DNA of 64,000 nt from Knoxdaviesia capensis (lineage: Eukaryota > Ascomycota > Sordariomycetes > Microascales > Gondwanamycetaceae), in the NCBI GenBank assembly GCA_001510575.1, contig LNGK01000008.1:1810340-1874339 (forward strand), given 5' to 3'. The notes under the pieces were generated by a model. It was not told the DNA's origin. It saw only the letters and a list, made by a program, of their open reading frames with translations, and ran no database searches. Positions 50,400 to 63,300 of the stretch are shown here, piece by piece (position 1 is the first letter of the stretch; the number at the start of each line of letters is the position of its first letter). The translations under genes were made by a program, and so were the position numbers.

Positions 50400-53300
50400 G
50401 GATACCGTAAATAATACCGCTTCTATACCGGTTTACTAATAAATAACTAATAAACGCCGCTTATAGTATTTATTAATACTAGAATAGCTAGCGTATTCGT
50501 CTCTAAATTATACGCCCGTCGCTATTTAATACTATACCGATCTACTAACCCTCTACGCCTTAGTAGCCTAGGCGGTAATAGTAGCTTCGCTATTATCGAT
50601 AATATCGCTATTTCCTTCCGATTAACGACTATTAATAGACTATCCGAGGTTATTTCTATAGTAGCTAATATTATTACTAACGGTACTTACCTTACTAACT
50701 TAACTATCGGCTAAAGCGGAGCTACGAAGCTCGGTTATACTAACGCTAATAGCATAATAAAGCTTATATTCCTACGCGATTCCCCCGTTATTCTATATTT
50801 CTACCCTCCCTAGAGACGAGATAATATCGCTATTACCTATACTACCTCTACTACTAATTCTAATCCGATAAATATTACCTCTTCCTACGATAATCCTATA
50901 TCTTTATACGATAAGAACCTCCCTTTACCTCTATCGATATATATTTATAGTATTTCACCTACGGATCCCGATACCTATACCCTCTCCTATATTACCTCTA
51001 AATCGTTTCCCTTTATTACGTACCTTACTAAGTAATAGTATAATAATACTCCTTTACCCTAATAAACGTTTCCTAGAACGGTAAATACTAACTAAGTAAC
51101 TATCGAATTTAACGAAGAGCTATTACCTAAGTATAAGAAGTAACTATTACTTACGAAAAAGCGTATAAAACGTAACGCTATTCGCGGTACCTATATTATT
51201 ATAGAAAACTAATAGAAGAAAGTAAATACCGAAGCCCTAATAATTATATAAAAGGCCTTCGATAATAATACCTTCGTCTTTATTCTACGGTATTTTAATA
51301 CTAGACTAGACGTAAAGGCCCGTACTTAGTATAATATTAAGACCGTTAATACTAAACCTAGATCTCTCCCCCTACGCCGCTATAGCCCTTACTAACGTAA
51401 AATTATAAAGGAATTTACTAATAAACTACTCTTACTCGGTATTATTTAATACGCTATTAACTCCCTATAGTCCGTACCTATACTATTACTACTTAAGAAG
51501 CCCCTCCCTAATAATAACTAGCTTAGATACTATTTTATAATTAACTACTATACGCTAAACGAAGTTACGCGAAAGGTAGCTTATCTACTACCGAATATTA
51601 AGGATTCCCTATAATAGGCCGCCGGATATCGATTCTATACCTTTCTTAACTTAGAAGATAGCTTCTAGTAGATAGTTATAGACCCCGAAGTAGTACTAAA
51701 GATAGCGTTTTCTACGCTATTTAGATAATACGAATAGCTTTATATACTATTTAGCCTTATAAACGTACCTATAACCTTCTAGCGTTTTATAAATAAGGTC
51801 CTCGAGCTAGTACGCGCCTTTACTATAGGCCTTTTAGATAATATTTATATTTAGGGCGAGATAATAATAGAATTAGCTAAGAGAATAGTTACTATTCTAC
51901 GTTAATTAAGCCGCTATCGATTATTATTAAGCCTTAAGAAGTACGAATAGTTCGTTAAAGAAGGTAAGTTCCTAAGAATAATTATCTCTATCTATAGTAT
52001 TCGTCCCGATCCTAAGAAGGTAGCTACTATCCGCGAAAGACTAGCGCCTACTACTACTATTAAGATCCGTAGCTTTTTAAATACCGCTAGCTATTTACGC
52101 CGCTTTATCCCTTACTTCGTATATAAAACGCGTTTACTTTATAAGTATATTAGAGTAAATAAACCTAAAGGCGTATAAGTATAGCTAGATAATAAGTTAT
52201 TATAAGCCTAGCGCGATATTCGCGATACTATAGCCTCCTTCCTAGAGCTACGTAACTACGACTATATACTCCTATCGGTACTCGAGACCGATACCTCTAA
52301 TTATACTATCGGTATTACGTTATTTTAATTATAGCGCGATTCTAATAATAAACGTAGCGTTTTACGCCTAATTACGTACTTTAACGCCGTTTTATTAAAG
52401 ACCTAATAGCGATATAGTACCTAGGAGAGAGAAATACTTACCGTTATTATATTATTATAGTATTAGAGGAGCTAGTTAGAAGCTACTAAGATTACTATTA
52501 TTACTAACTATAAAACCCTACGCCTTTTTACTACTAAATAAGAATAGCTAGCTAGAATATTACGATTTCTCGATATAATTATATACTATAGCGTACGTAT
52601 CTACTACCGATCTAGAAAAGCTAATATTTTAGCTAATTAGTTATTACGGCCGCGTATAGATATAGCGCTCGTAATAAATAAGGAGGAAAGGTATGAAACG
52701 AACGATAATAATACGTTAACTAACGCCTTTCTTACTACTAATAACGAGACCCCTAGACTACCGAACTAACGATTTAAGATACGTCTACTAGCGTAACTAT
52801 TAAACGATACCGAATAACCTCTAAATAATACTATTAATACTAAATAACCTACGAACGATACGCTAATTACCCCTAATATTAAGAAGATAGACGACCTTAG
52901 ATAGTACGACGTCTAGGATATTATTAACTACCTAGAGAATAGCTATCTACTCCCCTATCGTATCCCTTTAACTTTTATTTAGGATTATTTCGCTATCTTT
53001 TATAGCGAAGTATATATTATTATTAACTATATCTTAATAAAGATACTAACGTACGAGGCCTCCGTTTTAGAAGCTATTAAGGTCTATAAGCTAGAAGGCT
53101 ATACGCGCGTTAGTACCCTATATACGCTATTAACTAAACGAATATAGTATCCTAACTTAATTTTAGCTACGAATAAGGCCGTTTAATAGTATATAGAATA
53201 TTAATTACTATAAAAGCCCCCTAAAGTAACGGAATCGCTATAACCGATATTAACTATACGACTATTAGTACGTTAGGGAATAGACTTTACTAGTTATTTT

Positions 53301-54180
53301 ATTATTAATAGTAAATAGATATAGCTATTAATAGTAGTCGAGTACGCTACTAGCTATATTATAGTAGCTATAGACCCTCGTAATAGTACCCTAGTTACTA
53401 CGAAGTTACTAGTAACACGTATTTATATAGTATTTAGACCGCTAATCGAGATTATTACTAATAATAGTACCCCCTTTAACTCCGATAAATTTAGGACCCT
53501 CCTTACTAACTATAACCCCCTTATATAATAGTATTATATAACGATATACTATCTACGGATAAATAGCCGAGTTAAGCGCTTTAATAGGTAAATTAAGTAT
53601 ATCGCTAGCTATCTAGCTAGCGTTAATACTAAAAACCGAGAAGATATCGATTAGCTAATAATTATTCTTAAGGCTATACGTATCTACTTAAATAGACCGT
53701 AAATAAGTAGCTTTTCCCTATATTACTTACTTTTCGGTACTAAGCCCTACGATAGCGCTACCTATATTACTACGCTATATAAACGAGAGCCTATTATAGA
53801 CGAAGTTATTACCTTTTAGTAAGATTTAGCTCGCGAAAGATAGTTATTTAAGACCGTTCGCCTAGTATCCGACTCCGTAAAGGTATACTAAATATATATC
53901 CGTACTATATTATAAAACGATAAGGCTACGTATCGTATTTTTAGTAAAGGCGACTAGACGTTACGATATCGACTATAAAAGTATAAATACAAGCTATTCT
54001 ATAATAGACCGTAGCTTATTATCGATATTTACTAAGGTAATACCTATACTCTAGAGTTACTAGGCGGTTATCGGCTCGATAAACGCTATAATAGGTTTAA
54101 CCTATTCCTAGTATACGTCGAGGATAGCTAGCTTATTCGTAGCCTTTAGTATACTAGTCGTTACCTACTTAAGTTAGATC
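50400..54180 (+). pseudogene. Pol region: protease, RT, RNase H, integrase, RIP-degraded
   Basis: Order along the plus strand: a protease-like segment with FINTRIAS in place of an aspartic-protease DTG/DSG (about 50460-50500); reverse transcriptase (about 51440-52000) with a KKPLP start, FSTLF and a LLDN segment at the catalytic Asp-Asp position (about 51831-51842); RNase H (about 52280-52680) beginning ETDTSNYTIG; integrase (about 53050-53900) with GIDFT around the first catalytic Asp (about 53280) and ITNNSTPF around the second; then a C-terminal segment with LLGGYRLDKRY that resembles a chromodomain-type tail. Stops break all of it. The domain order is Ty3/gypsy, not copia. Confidence 0.8.
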
Positions 54181-56428
54181 GTAAGCGTCTATCGTTTATC
54201 GGTAGATAGCTACCTTACCCTATACTATTCTTTCCTTTTTTATTTTTATTTATTATTTTACTTTTTTTTTATAATATTCGCTTTATAGTTATCCCCTATT
54301 TATATCCTAATTCTATTTATATCCTAATTTCCTTTATTCTATTTTTATTTTTAGCTACGCCTTACTATTAAGCTATACTATTTTCCCTTTTTAGAATTTT
54401 TCTTTTATTATTCTTTTTTTATTTTACTATTATTACCGCTAATATTCCGCTTTTTATATACTTTTTCCGATTTTTTCCCGCGTATTTCCCTATTTTTAAC
54501 TTATTTTACTATATTAATAATTAATAGAACGCTCTAGATTTACCGCTACGCCTATATATTATTTTTTTCTTTCTTCCTTTCTTTATTCTTAATTTCCGCG
54601 TTTTATACTAGCTACCTATATTTACGTAGCTAACTATCGTACTTTCTTATATTTATATAACGAAAGGAGGGGAAGGAGGTGTTAATTATACTATCTAATA
54701 CCGAATAATATAATACCGCTATAGCACGATATTCTAAATGCCGCGATTAACCTAAACGTCCTTTATCCGGCTATCCCTTCTATCCCCTAGGACCCGCTTT
54801 TCTTAGTAACTACCTAGTTTAATAGCTATTAGGACTATATTAGCTAATAGAAGGACTATTATAATATAATAAACGCCGTAATAACCTTACCTTTTATAAT
54901 AAAAAGCCTAAATTCTTTCCTATTTATAATAAATAAAGAAACGAATAGTTATATAATTAACGAAGAAGTATAAGAAGCTAGCGATCTCTAGCTATAAACG
55001 ATTTAGAATTAGATAGTTCTTTATCTCTCTTATTACTACTATCTCTTTCCTATCTATCCTTTCTATTACTAATACTATTAATAGCTATTCTACTTACCGA
55101 GCCTACTATTTACACTATAAACGATAATAACCTCTCTTAATAGCCTACTAATAATAACGCTAATAATACTCTATTACCTACTATAGCCGCTATTCCCCCT
55201 ACCGCTACTCCCGCTACGAACGTACCGCGCGTTACCGCTATAGTTAGAGCCGTTAAGCCGATTCCGTATACCTAATACGTATTAAGACGTATCGAATACC
55301 TAGGTATTCTCTACTATCGATACGTTATTAATAACGCTATATAGAATACTTATACTAAATACTATAATAGTTAAGCTAATTATTAGGTACCTAGTAATAT
55401 ATCGGCTAAAATAGATACTTTTATAGATACTAACGAGAATTAGATTAATACGTTAAGTATATAGACCCGAGCGCTACGGGATATCGCCGTAGCTAAGTAT
55501 CTACTCGTTTATAATAGAGGCGCTATAGCCGCTAATCGGAAGTTAAATAACGTAGAATTTAATAACGCGAGCCGTTTTATTAATACCGTAGCTATACTAT
55601 ATACCTTCGTAGGACTCCCCGTACCTATTTAACTAACTATTATACGCCTATAGCGTACGGCTTTAGCGCTAGCCCCGATTACGGTATACCTATTACCTCT
55701 CTTTTCGGTTACCGAGGCTACCGAAATTAATACTATTAAGGGAAGACCCCCGCTAGTACCTATAGTAGCTCCGCTAGTAGTAGCACCTATTATACTAGCC
55801 GTTACTATACCGATACTAGCTAGTAGAGCCACCGTTATACCTATAATACTAGTATTTACGCTAATAGCTATACTAATAGTAGCTACCGCTATCGTAATAG
55901 TACCCCCCTTTCTTAACGCCCCGGTCCCTACTACCTTTATAGCCTAATTCCCTAGCGTAGCGCCTACCTATATTAACTAATAATAGGTAGATAAGTTACG
56001 TAATCGCTACCTATATAGTATAGTATAGGCCGTTACTATCTAACTAGGCGTCGTAGTATTCTTAATTCCCCCTAATACTATCTAATACTAAGGTATTTAT
56101 ATCGTTAGATAGATAAAACGGTACTTATAGCTACCTAAAACGCTATAAATAGGAAGTTCCCCTTTATTATAACTAGATACCTATTTTCCTATTAATTACT
56201 ATTTATTATTCCTATCTAACTACTATTTAGACTCGCTTTATATTATATTTCTTTCTATACGCTTAGAAAAGTCGAAAAGGATAAAAAAAAAGAGGACCCC
56301 TAGAAAAATATAAAAATAATTAAAAACTACTCGTAGTACGAGTATAAAATCATATAAAGGGAAGTCCTTTTAATATCCTTTACTAATTAAAGGTAGATCG
56401 CGGACGATCTAGTTAAGAAAAGGGATCT
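54180..56428 (+). other. 2.2-kb interior segment between integrase and right LTR
   Basis: Longer than the 3' leader of most Ty3/gypsy elements. A plus-strand frame over about 55440-55950 reads almost open, for example TRALRDIAVAKYLLVYN followed by a hydrophobic/Ala-rich stretch, suggesting a degraded extra ORF. I do not recognise it. A minus-strand frame at 55629-55832 is probably its shadow. Alternatives are a separate nested insertion or a long 3' leader. Confidence 0.45.
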
Positions 56429-56711
56429 TATAGATCCCTAATAGGTTAGAGTATATTATAATTACGTATAAACGTATACTAATATACGTAGATACTACCT
56501 AGCGGTAAGTATTTAGGTATATATCTATATATATATAAATACCTTAAAGAGCTAGTAAAAGACCTATAAAAGGCAGATATCTACCGCGCTTTCATAGGAA
56601 ATATCTTAAGATAGAAAAAATTCAAGCTTCCCTTTATATATATATCTCTATACGTGCCTTATAATTATAACTTATTTATTAGTCCTTTAGACTATATATC
56701 TAGGAATCACA
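56429..56711 (+). repeat. Right LTR
   Basis: 283 bp, starting TATAGATCCC and ending GGAATCACA, so the terminal CA survives here. Nearly all differences from the left LTR are transitions at CpA/TpG, with changes found in both copies, so RIP acted after insertion. Confidence 0.9.
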
Positions 56712-57150
56712 TTTCGTCTAACTATAAGACGCGTTTCTAGTTATTAACGGTCTAATAGAGGTGTTATCGAGTAAATTCGTATCGTTTTCGACGTGTTTCG
56801 GGTGATATAATAGGCTTAACTCGAGTAACGCGTCGTGAAAAACCGGCTTTTCGGAGGGCGTATCGGATAGCCTATATAGAATAAGAAAGCCTAAGACGAG
56901 GGGCGATCTCATCCTATTTTAGCTATCTATTTTCTATAGATTCTAAAATAAAGGCTATAATAGCTTAGACTTAATTAGGAGAGAGGATAGGGGGTCGTCT
57001 AGACCGTAGTAGGACGAATTCGCGGTTAATTTTAATAGTATAACGGACTTAGTTTCGTATAGCGCCTATTTAGTCTTAGATCTGCCGATTAGAATGCCTA
57101 GTAGCATGAAGGAGTAGTATAGCGTATCTAACCTTTAAAGATAGGTAAGG
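56712..57150 (-). pseudogene. Tc1/mariner transposase, N-terminal part (split by LTR element)
   Basis: The minus strand from about 57150 reads a helix-turn-helix DNA-binding region with a GRPP-like linker (SRRPPILSPN), then ALRKAGFSRRVTRVKPIISP, PETRRKRYEF and a segment ending L-D-E directly at the LTR border, where the first catalytic Asp of the DDE triad belongs. Stops are TAG/TAA at expected Trp/Gln. The rest is at 46300-46898. The 64-codon minus frame at 56718-56912 is in another frame and is a shadow. Confidence 0.8.
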
Positions 57151-57160
57151 TGCTATATTA

Positions 57161-57247
57161 GTTAGTAGGTAGGTAGGAAGGAAAGAAGGAAGTTAGTTAG
57201 TTAGTAGGTAGGTAGGAAGGAAAGAAGGAAGTTAGTTAGTTAGTTAA
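57161..57247. repeat. 39-bp tandem repeat of GTTA/GGTA/GGAA blocks
   Basis: A 39-bp unit starting GTTAGTAGGTAGGTAGG occurs twice (57161 and 57200), followed by more GTTA units and a (GAA)n run leading into the 123-bp direct repeat. Confidence 0.85.
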
Positions 57248-57249
57248 TA

Positions 57250-57372
57250 GGAAGAAGAAGAAGAAGTATCTGTGGAGACGATTTTTTGCTTTGATTAAAA
57301 AGAGTACTTTAGGGCTAGGGTTTAAAATTAGGTTTGGCGCCAAGGCGTGTGAAAACATACCGTGGTATAGCA
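57250..57372. repeat. 123-bp direct repeat, right copy
   Basis: Partner of 46219-46341, constant offset of 11,031 bp with no gaps. Homology ends near GGTATAGCAGTA; unique non-RIP DNA with a (GA)n run at about 57402-57421 follows. Confidence 0.8.
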
Positions 57373-60300
57373 GTACAAGCCGCCAGCGCCAGTGACAGAA
57401 ACAGAGAGAGAGAGAGAGAGAGCCGATTAGGCCTCGAGCGATGGCGTCGAAGCGGCGGGTGTTCTGGCGTGAATCGGTTCCCTGAGAGTTTTTGTGTTGG
57501 TGTTCCGGAACTTGGGGATTTTCTTTTAGGGGGTCTGGTGTTCTCCGTGCCTTCTTTATGCTTGTCACCATGGTACCGAGTCTCGCCGCGGGTGTTCCGT
57601 CGACTATGCTTCAACGGGAATGGATCCCTCGCTAAGGCAGGCAAAATGGCGGACTGGACAAGAGTTATATATATATAATACATTCACATAAGTTCAATCA
57701 CCATTTGGACTCCGCATATGACTCTTTCCTGCCGTCCGTCCTCGGCGGGAGGCGAATTGGACGGATACGATGCGCTGGGAAATGGCGTCTTATTATATCA
57801 TATATCACTGCGATCTCTTGTGCCCTGTCTTTTGAGGCGGAGGAACCCTTCGTATCAGGGAATGACTCCGCGGGCGAATGCGACTCTATGCTGAAGAGGG
57901 TAGGTAGTAGTGGTAGCAAAGCGGTGCGAGGCAAAAGGGGATTCACTAATGACCTCTTTCGGCTCTTTTCTTCTTTTGCTTCCACACACCTGCCGACACC
58001 ATGCAGGTCAGCCGTTGGAATCTCGCGATTATATGGCTGAACTCGACACCCCGTTACCGACACTGTACAGTACAGTATGTACTGTATATCGCCGCTGACT
58101 TCAAACAACACCCTACGTCCAGCTCCGACCCCTTCTTTGCTTCCCACCTCTTGAGAAGGGCGCTGCTCCTCCCGTCCTGATCGGCCGGCCCTTCCCTTGT
58201 CTTCGCTTTCCGGATCTGCTGATAATTTGGGACAGTGGGCTTTTTTGTGTGTGCTGATGTTTTGTGTTGGGCTCTGGAAAATCCGCATAAACCGGTATAA
58301 TATATATATGTGTGTGTATGTATATATATGCATATCGTAGAGTCAGGAATGCGTGTGTGTACACCCGATATTCTTCTTCCTCACAGGATTCACAGGATGT
58401 ACTGTATATAGCCAGAGACATCCCGGTCTCGCTTGGCCGCTTGCCAGCCCCGTGTGTGTCTTGATCATCCGAATGATACATCGCTTTCTGTTGCTGTGCG
58501 CGTTGTGCTTTCATCCGCACACCACAGTAAAAATCCCGTGTGTGCCAAAATGGCCGCAATCTCATCCACAGGGGCTCTTTGAGGAATTGACGCGGCAGCG
58601 GCTCAACCAACGCAGCATTCCCTCTTCACCCACCCACCCACCCACCCAAAAAGACGAATTTACCACGGAGACAGCGGGGTCGGACGGGACCGCCCTCCCA
58701 TCCCTTTGTTTGCATGCTATTTCGGCTGGGGGGGGGGCCTTTTGTATTTTTTCTTTTTCTCTCCACGGCGGTGCAGTGTGGAGATGCATAACAAAAACCC
58801 CCCCGAGCCGTCTCTTGGTGTTTCCCCCGTCCCCTCTCTTGTTTGACTAAGTGCGGTAAGCCGTTCGGAGGGGGTCTGACTGCTTTAGTGTCACCCTTGA
58901 AGTCGGTTTGTTTTTCAGTTGGAAGCAAAGTCTTCATGCCGGTGGGACGGAAGGATAACAGGAAAGAGAAAAACCCCCGATTGACACCCGGGCGAGAGCC
59001 CTTTAGCTGGGACCGAGACACAAAGGGCACCGGCCGTCGTCGGTGGCATGGTGGACTAGATATAGCAAGATCTACACTAAGTTACATACCTAAAGGGGGT
59101 GCGTTTGTGTCCTCTGGCATGGCAGGGGAGGCGAACAAGAAACTTCGATAGCTGAAAAGAGCTCGTCGAAGGGATCCCATTGTGGTCGACGGCAGGATAT
59201 ATTTCATTCAACATACCAGCCGTGAGACGGGAAGGGGGGAAAAGTGGCGTTCTGGTGAAGCATGAAGGACAACATAATATAGCTGTAATATATATTCGGG
59301 GAGACATAACAACTCAAAATCTTATCGGTGAACAGTCGTAGTGTGGAGCGTACTGTAAAGTAGAATATCATAGTCTATCCCAAGAATGTCCTCCGGGACG
59401 GACGCTGGATAAAATCCCGCACTCGCTCGCTCCCATGCCATGTCCCTGGTTAAAGCGATTTGCACAAAAAAGAAATCTTCCACCCCCAGACCCGGCCACC
59501 CACAAAGAAAAAGAAAACCAAACTTTATACAGGACACTACTGCACGGGGGGGATGATTTGTCTCCACTCCCATGAGTGCTTGGCCCTGTATATGCTGTCC
59601 AATCCATCCCCCATGTCCTTCCAGGCCGGAGGAGGAGGAGCAGCGGCCTGCAAGACGCGGCGGTGGTGGAGGGGGGATGACTGGGAACAGAGGGCCGGGT
59701 GGAAAGTAAGTGACAGCACACAGAGCAGAAGCAGGACAGAACGGAACAGTGCTGTGACAGGGGTTGGTCGTCGCCATCGCCGTCGTCGTGTTCTTCTCCA
59801 CCGTGAACACGGTATGCTAATAAGTCTGTAACTCATCCCGAATGCCTCGTCCCCCCACCGAGTGTGCTTAACCTCTAACAACGTCCTGCCGTTCCTCCAC
59901 CCGAGAAGAGGATCGTATCTGCCCCCCCTTGGCCGCTTTCCCCTGGTATATTCTTTTTTTCTCCCCTGGCCCCCCTCGTCTAACCACAGTTGCACGGCGG
60001 TTGATGCGGTTGATGGCATTTTCAATTTCCTGGGGGGTGATTTGCTTGCTGGGCTGGGGATTTCGTGTGTGTGTGGGTGTGTGTGTGTGTGTGTGAGATC
60101 ACGGTGGTGTCACTTTCCATGCTCCAGCTCTAGCAAAATCAGTTGAAAAAGTTCCCAGAGTTGCAGGCTAAGTCCCTTGTTGCTGTAGATAGCATCATGC
60201 TACCGTCATCTTCAGTTGTGCATCTCTATTTCTCTCCATACCTCATATTACGAGCTCTATCCCACCGTTCATCCACCAAAGAGACACCGTATAAAGGAGA

Positions 60301-63300
60301 CTCCGAGAGAAAGGCCAAGAATCACACACAAGTCCCAGGATTTGCGAAAGCACGGAAACAAAACACCCAAAAAAAGATGCGCTATGACAGCTAGCCCTCA
60401 CATAAAAATTCCGAGCCCGGAGCACCTAACTGTTTCGACACGGTTAAAATAACACTTTTTTTAAAAAGAAAAAAAAAAACACCAAGGCTAGGCCTGTATT
60501 TCTCCGGTATATCACTTGTCTATTCTGCGTCTGAGAGCGCACAAGCCTGATGCGATGCCATGCTTAGTTTATGCCCGAGGCAGTGAGCGAGGAAAAAAAC
60601 CATAAATAAAACACATTAGTTTGCACCGATCAGAGGGGATCGACGGCATGTTTTGAATCGGCCGATTTGCTCTTTGCCACTGCGTGTATGTGCCTTTCTT
60701 TGCATTTTTTCTTTTTCTTTTTCTTCGCCGGCCTTCCGTGATGTGCGTTTGGGTCTTCAATGCTGGGATCAAACTCAGGACAGATAAACATGATCTACTG
60801 GTGGACAACTGTATGAAGAGCCTCGCAGAGCATCCCACGCACAAGAGACCAGCAAGCAACCATTCATCCGGACTTTTTCTGCCATGATGAACACAATGTG
60901 TGTCTGAAGTCCCCCCTTCAGAAGACACCTCTCCCGGCTCACGCTTCGAGGAATGCAACTCGGGCCGCCGGTACCCACTCCCTTCCGTTCTGGGGCGTGC
61001 AGATACAGTCCGTACTCTGAAGTTTTGAGCGGCCTGGAGCCACGGCGTGTTACCGAGAGCTGGAATGGCGGTGGTGGATTTGCAGTGTGCAATACGAGCT
61101 ATCATCAAACCGCCGGACTTTTCCTATTCTCCTCTTGTTCTCTGGCCTATCGAACCATTTCGCCTCCCTTCGTTCGGGCTTTTCGCATCTTCATTTCCCC
61201 TGTATGAACACTTCCCTTTTTGTCTTGTTTTCTTCTCTCTTTTTCAGTTCGCTTTGCTTCTAGGGAGAGAGAGACCCGCGGGACACCACCGGGTTTTGGC
61301 GGGGGGGCCTGGATCTGGGATCGAAGTTTTCCGTGGCAAGGGGAGGGAGACAGACATGGACTAAGATTAGGGGGAAGGGAACGCAGGCCTGATTGATGAT
61401 AGCACTGCATGTTTAAGTAACTCTGGCTGGTTCGCTGGGTGGACACACTGGACATGCTGACGGTTCACCCACCAGCTACTGCTGCATGTAACAGGGGGCG
61501 GCTTTGCTGGCTGTTCGGCTGCTCAGGACCAAGGAAATAGCACAACCGAGCAAGATTGAGGACACAGAACAGAGAACCGCCAGAAGCGAAGGTAACCAAA
61601 CGTTGCCGTTTACGAAAAAATAAAATAAAAATTGCAGGTGGTATGGTACCGGCCGGGAGGAAATTACTCTATACCTATAGTACGGTACAGTACTGTATGT
61701 ACACCCGTGCTTGCTTTTCGGGCCCTGGTTCTCCCGCCCGGATCGCACCGTCCACGCTACATCGATGTCATCGTGGCGGACGGGCTCGTCCATGTCCAGA
61801 GCGGGAAGGAGACCAAAAAAAAAGAAAGAAAAAGAATCTTGGTGAGACCCCCCATTTTCTCGCCACAGGAGCGTTTGCAGACCTGCTTTCAATCTATTTC
61901 TTGGTGTGTCTTTTGCCCAATCATGCGGTTCCGGGTCGGGAGAATTGCGCCCCCCCCAAATAAAATAAATCACGAACGGGCAGGTGTGAAGAGGGGAGAA
62001 TCGATGACGACCGGTTGATTCATATATTAACGTATGTGCACATAGTATTGTGTATGTCCTTATATATGGCCCTTGGACGGCCCGGATATTGCAGGATCGG
62101 CAAACGAAAGACACACACCCACAGTGAATGAATATATCCAGACAACAAGAAAACAGTCAAAGAACTGAAAAAAAAAAAAAAAAAAACGATGACGAAGACG
62201 AAGACCGTAGAGGCTCCAGCGTGGCACACGGTGGCTGTCTGTTTGTCTTTTCCCCGTAGCACCGCAGCCGGTTACACGCGTTCTCTCTCTCTCCCTCTCT
62301 CTTTCCACTCTCAGCATTTCGGTTGCTGGAGCCGTAATTTGGTGCGTCCTACGCCTTGTGCAATGTGGTCACACAGTACAACACAGAGGGGAAAGGAAAA
62401 AAAAACAACAACCAGCCGGCCTAGATTCCTCCTCCCTACTATTTCTGCCCTTCATGCGTTCTTAACCTGAGACCGGCCCTGTGCAACCAGTTAGATGATG
62501 GGCCATGACGAGCCGTGTACGGGCTGGGGCAGGAGGAGAAAACAAAACACATATACACACACCCAAGACATGAGGAGATACGATACACATTTGTGTGGCC
62601 TGATACACAAAGCCGTTCCAGGTGGCAGAAACACCATCCGTCGCACCAAAAGAACGAAGAACAGCATCACTCACGTCCATGGATAATGTCTGTACTGTAT
62701 GTACACCTGTACCTGCGATGCTCCTTTTCGGGTGCTTCCGAATGAAGAGAAACATGCTGGCCAAACCCTAACACCAACGGAAACCAACACCTAGGGTTCT
62801 TCCGAGCGGGAGGAATGACTGCATGCACAAGTGCCGCAGTTCTCCCTGTCCCCATTCACACTCACTCACATCTCATCACACCTTGTGGCTTGATCCGCTC
62901 CAAACAGGGCACACCAAAAAACAGGAAGGATTTCGGCTGCGGCCTATAGAAACCTGAATTATAGCTGAGCGGAAAAAGGAAAACCCACAGCAAAGAGTTT
63001 TAGCGTGATACTCACGAAAGCCCTTTGGCAATTCTGGGTTTATGCCGGATTGGATGGTTTCCCCCCCCCCCTCAGCGAGCAACCTTTTGAAAGAAGCGGT
63101 GACCGGGAAGCATAGGCGAACATATCACAATTTATCTAATTTGCTCTCCAAGACACCTTGAAGTGTGACCTCTGATCCGAGCCTTGAACCCTGACAGCTG
63201 CTGCTCGACTTTTGCTTTTTCCCTTTTCGTTTCCCATTTGTGAGAAATCATGCCATCAGTACTGTACACACTGCCTCGGCACTTACACCCGTCGTTGTTT

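Larger units (their letters stand above)
46899..56711 (+). mobile_element. Full-length RIP-mutated Ty3/gypsy retrotransposon
   Basis: The 9.8-kb element has two 283-bp LTRs and an interior reading gag, protease, reverse transcriptase, RNase H, integrase on the plus strand, the Ty3/gypsy order. The flanking TTTC on both sides (46895-46898 and 56712-56715) fits a 4-bp target duplication: removing the element and one copy restores the host transposase reading frame. The block is extremely AT-rich, CpA/TpG are depleted in favour of TpA, and every frame is closed by TAG/TAA, so it is inactive. A purine-rich tract just before the right LTR (about 56413-56425) fits the polypurine tract. Confidence 0.9.

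Noticed and set aside
55629..55832. 67-codon minus-strand hydrophobic frame in the gypsy interior
   Set aside because: More likely a shadow of the plus-strand coding-like stretch; isolated and short.
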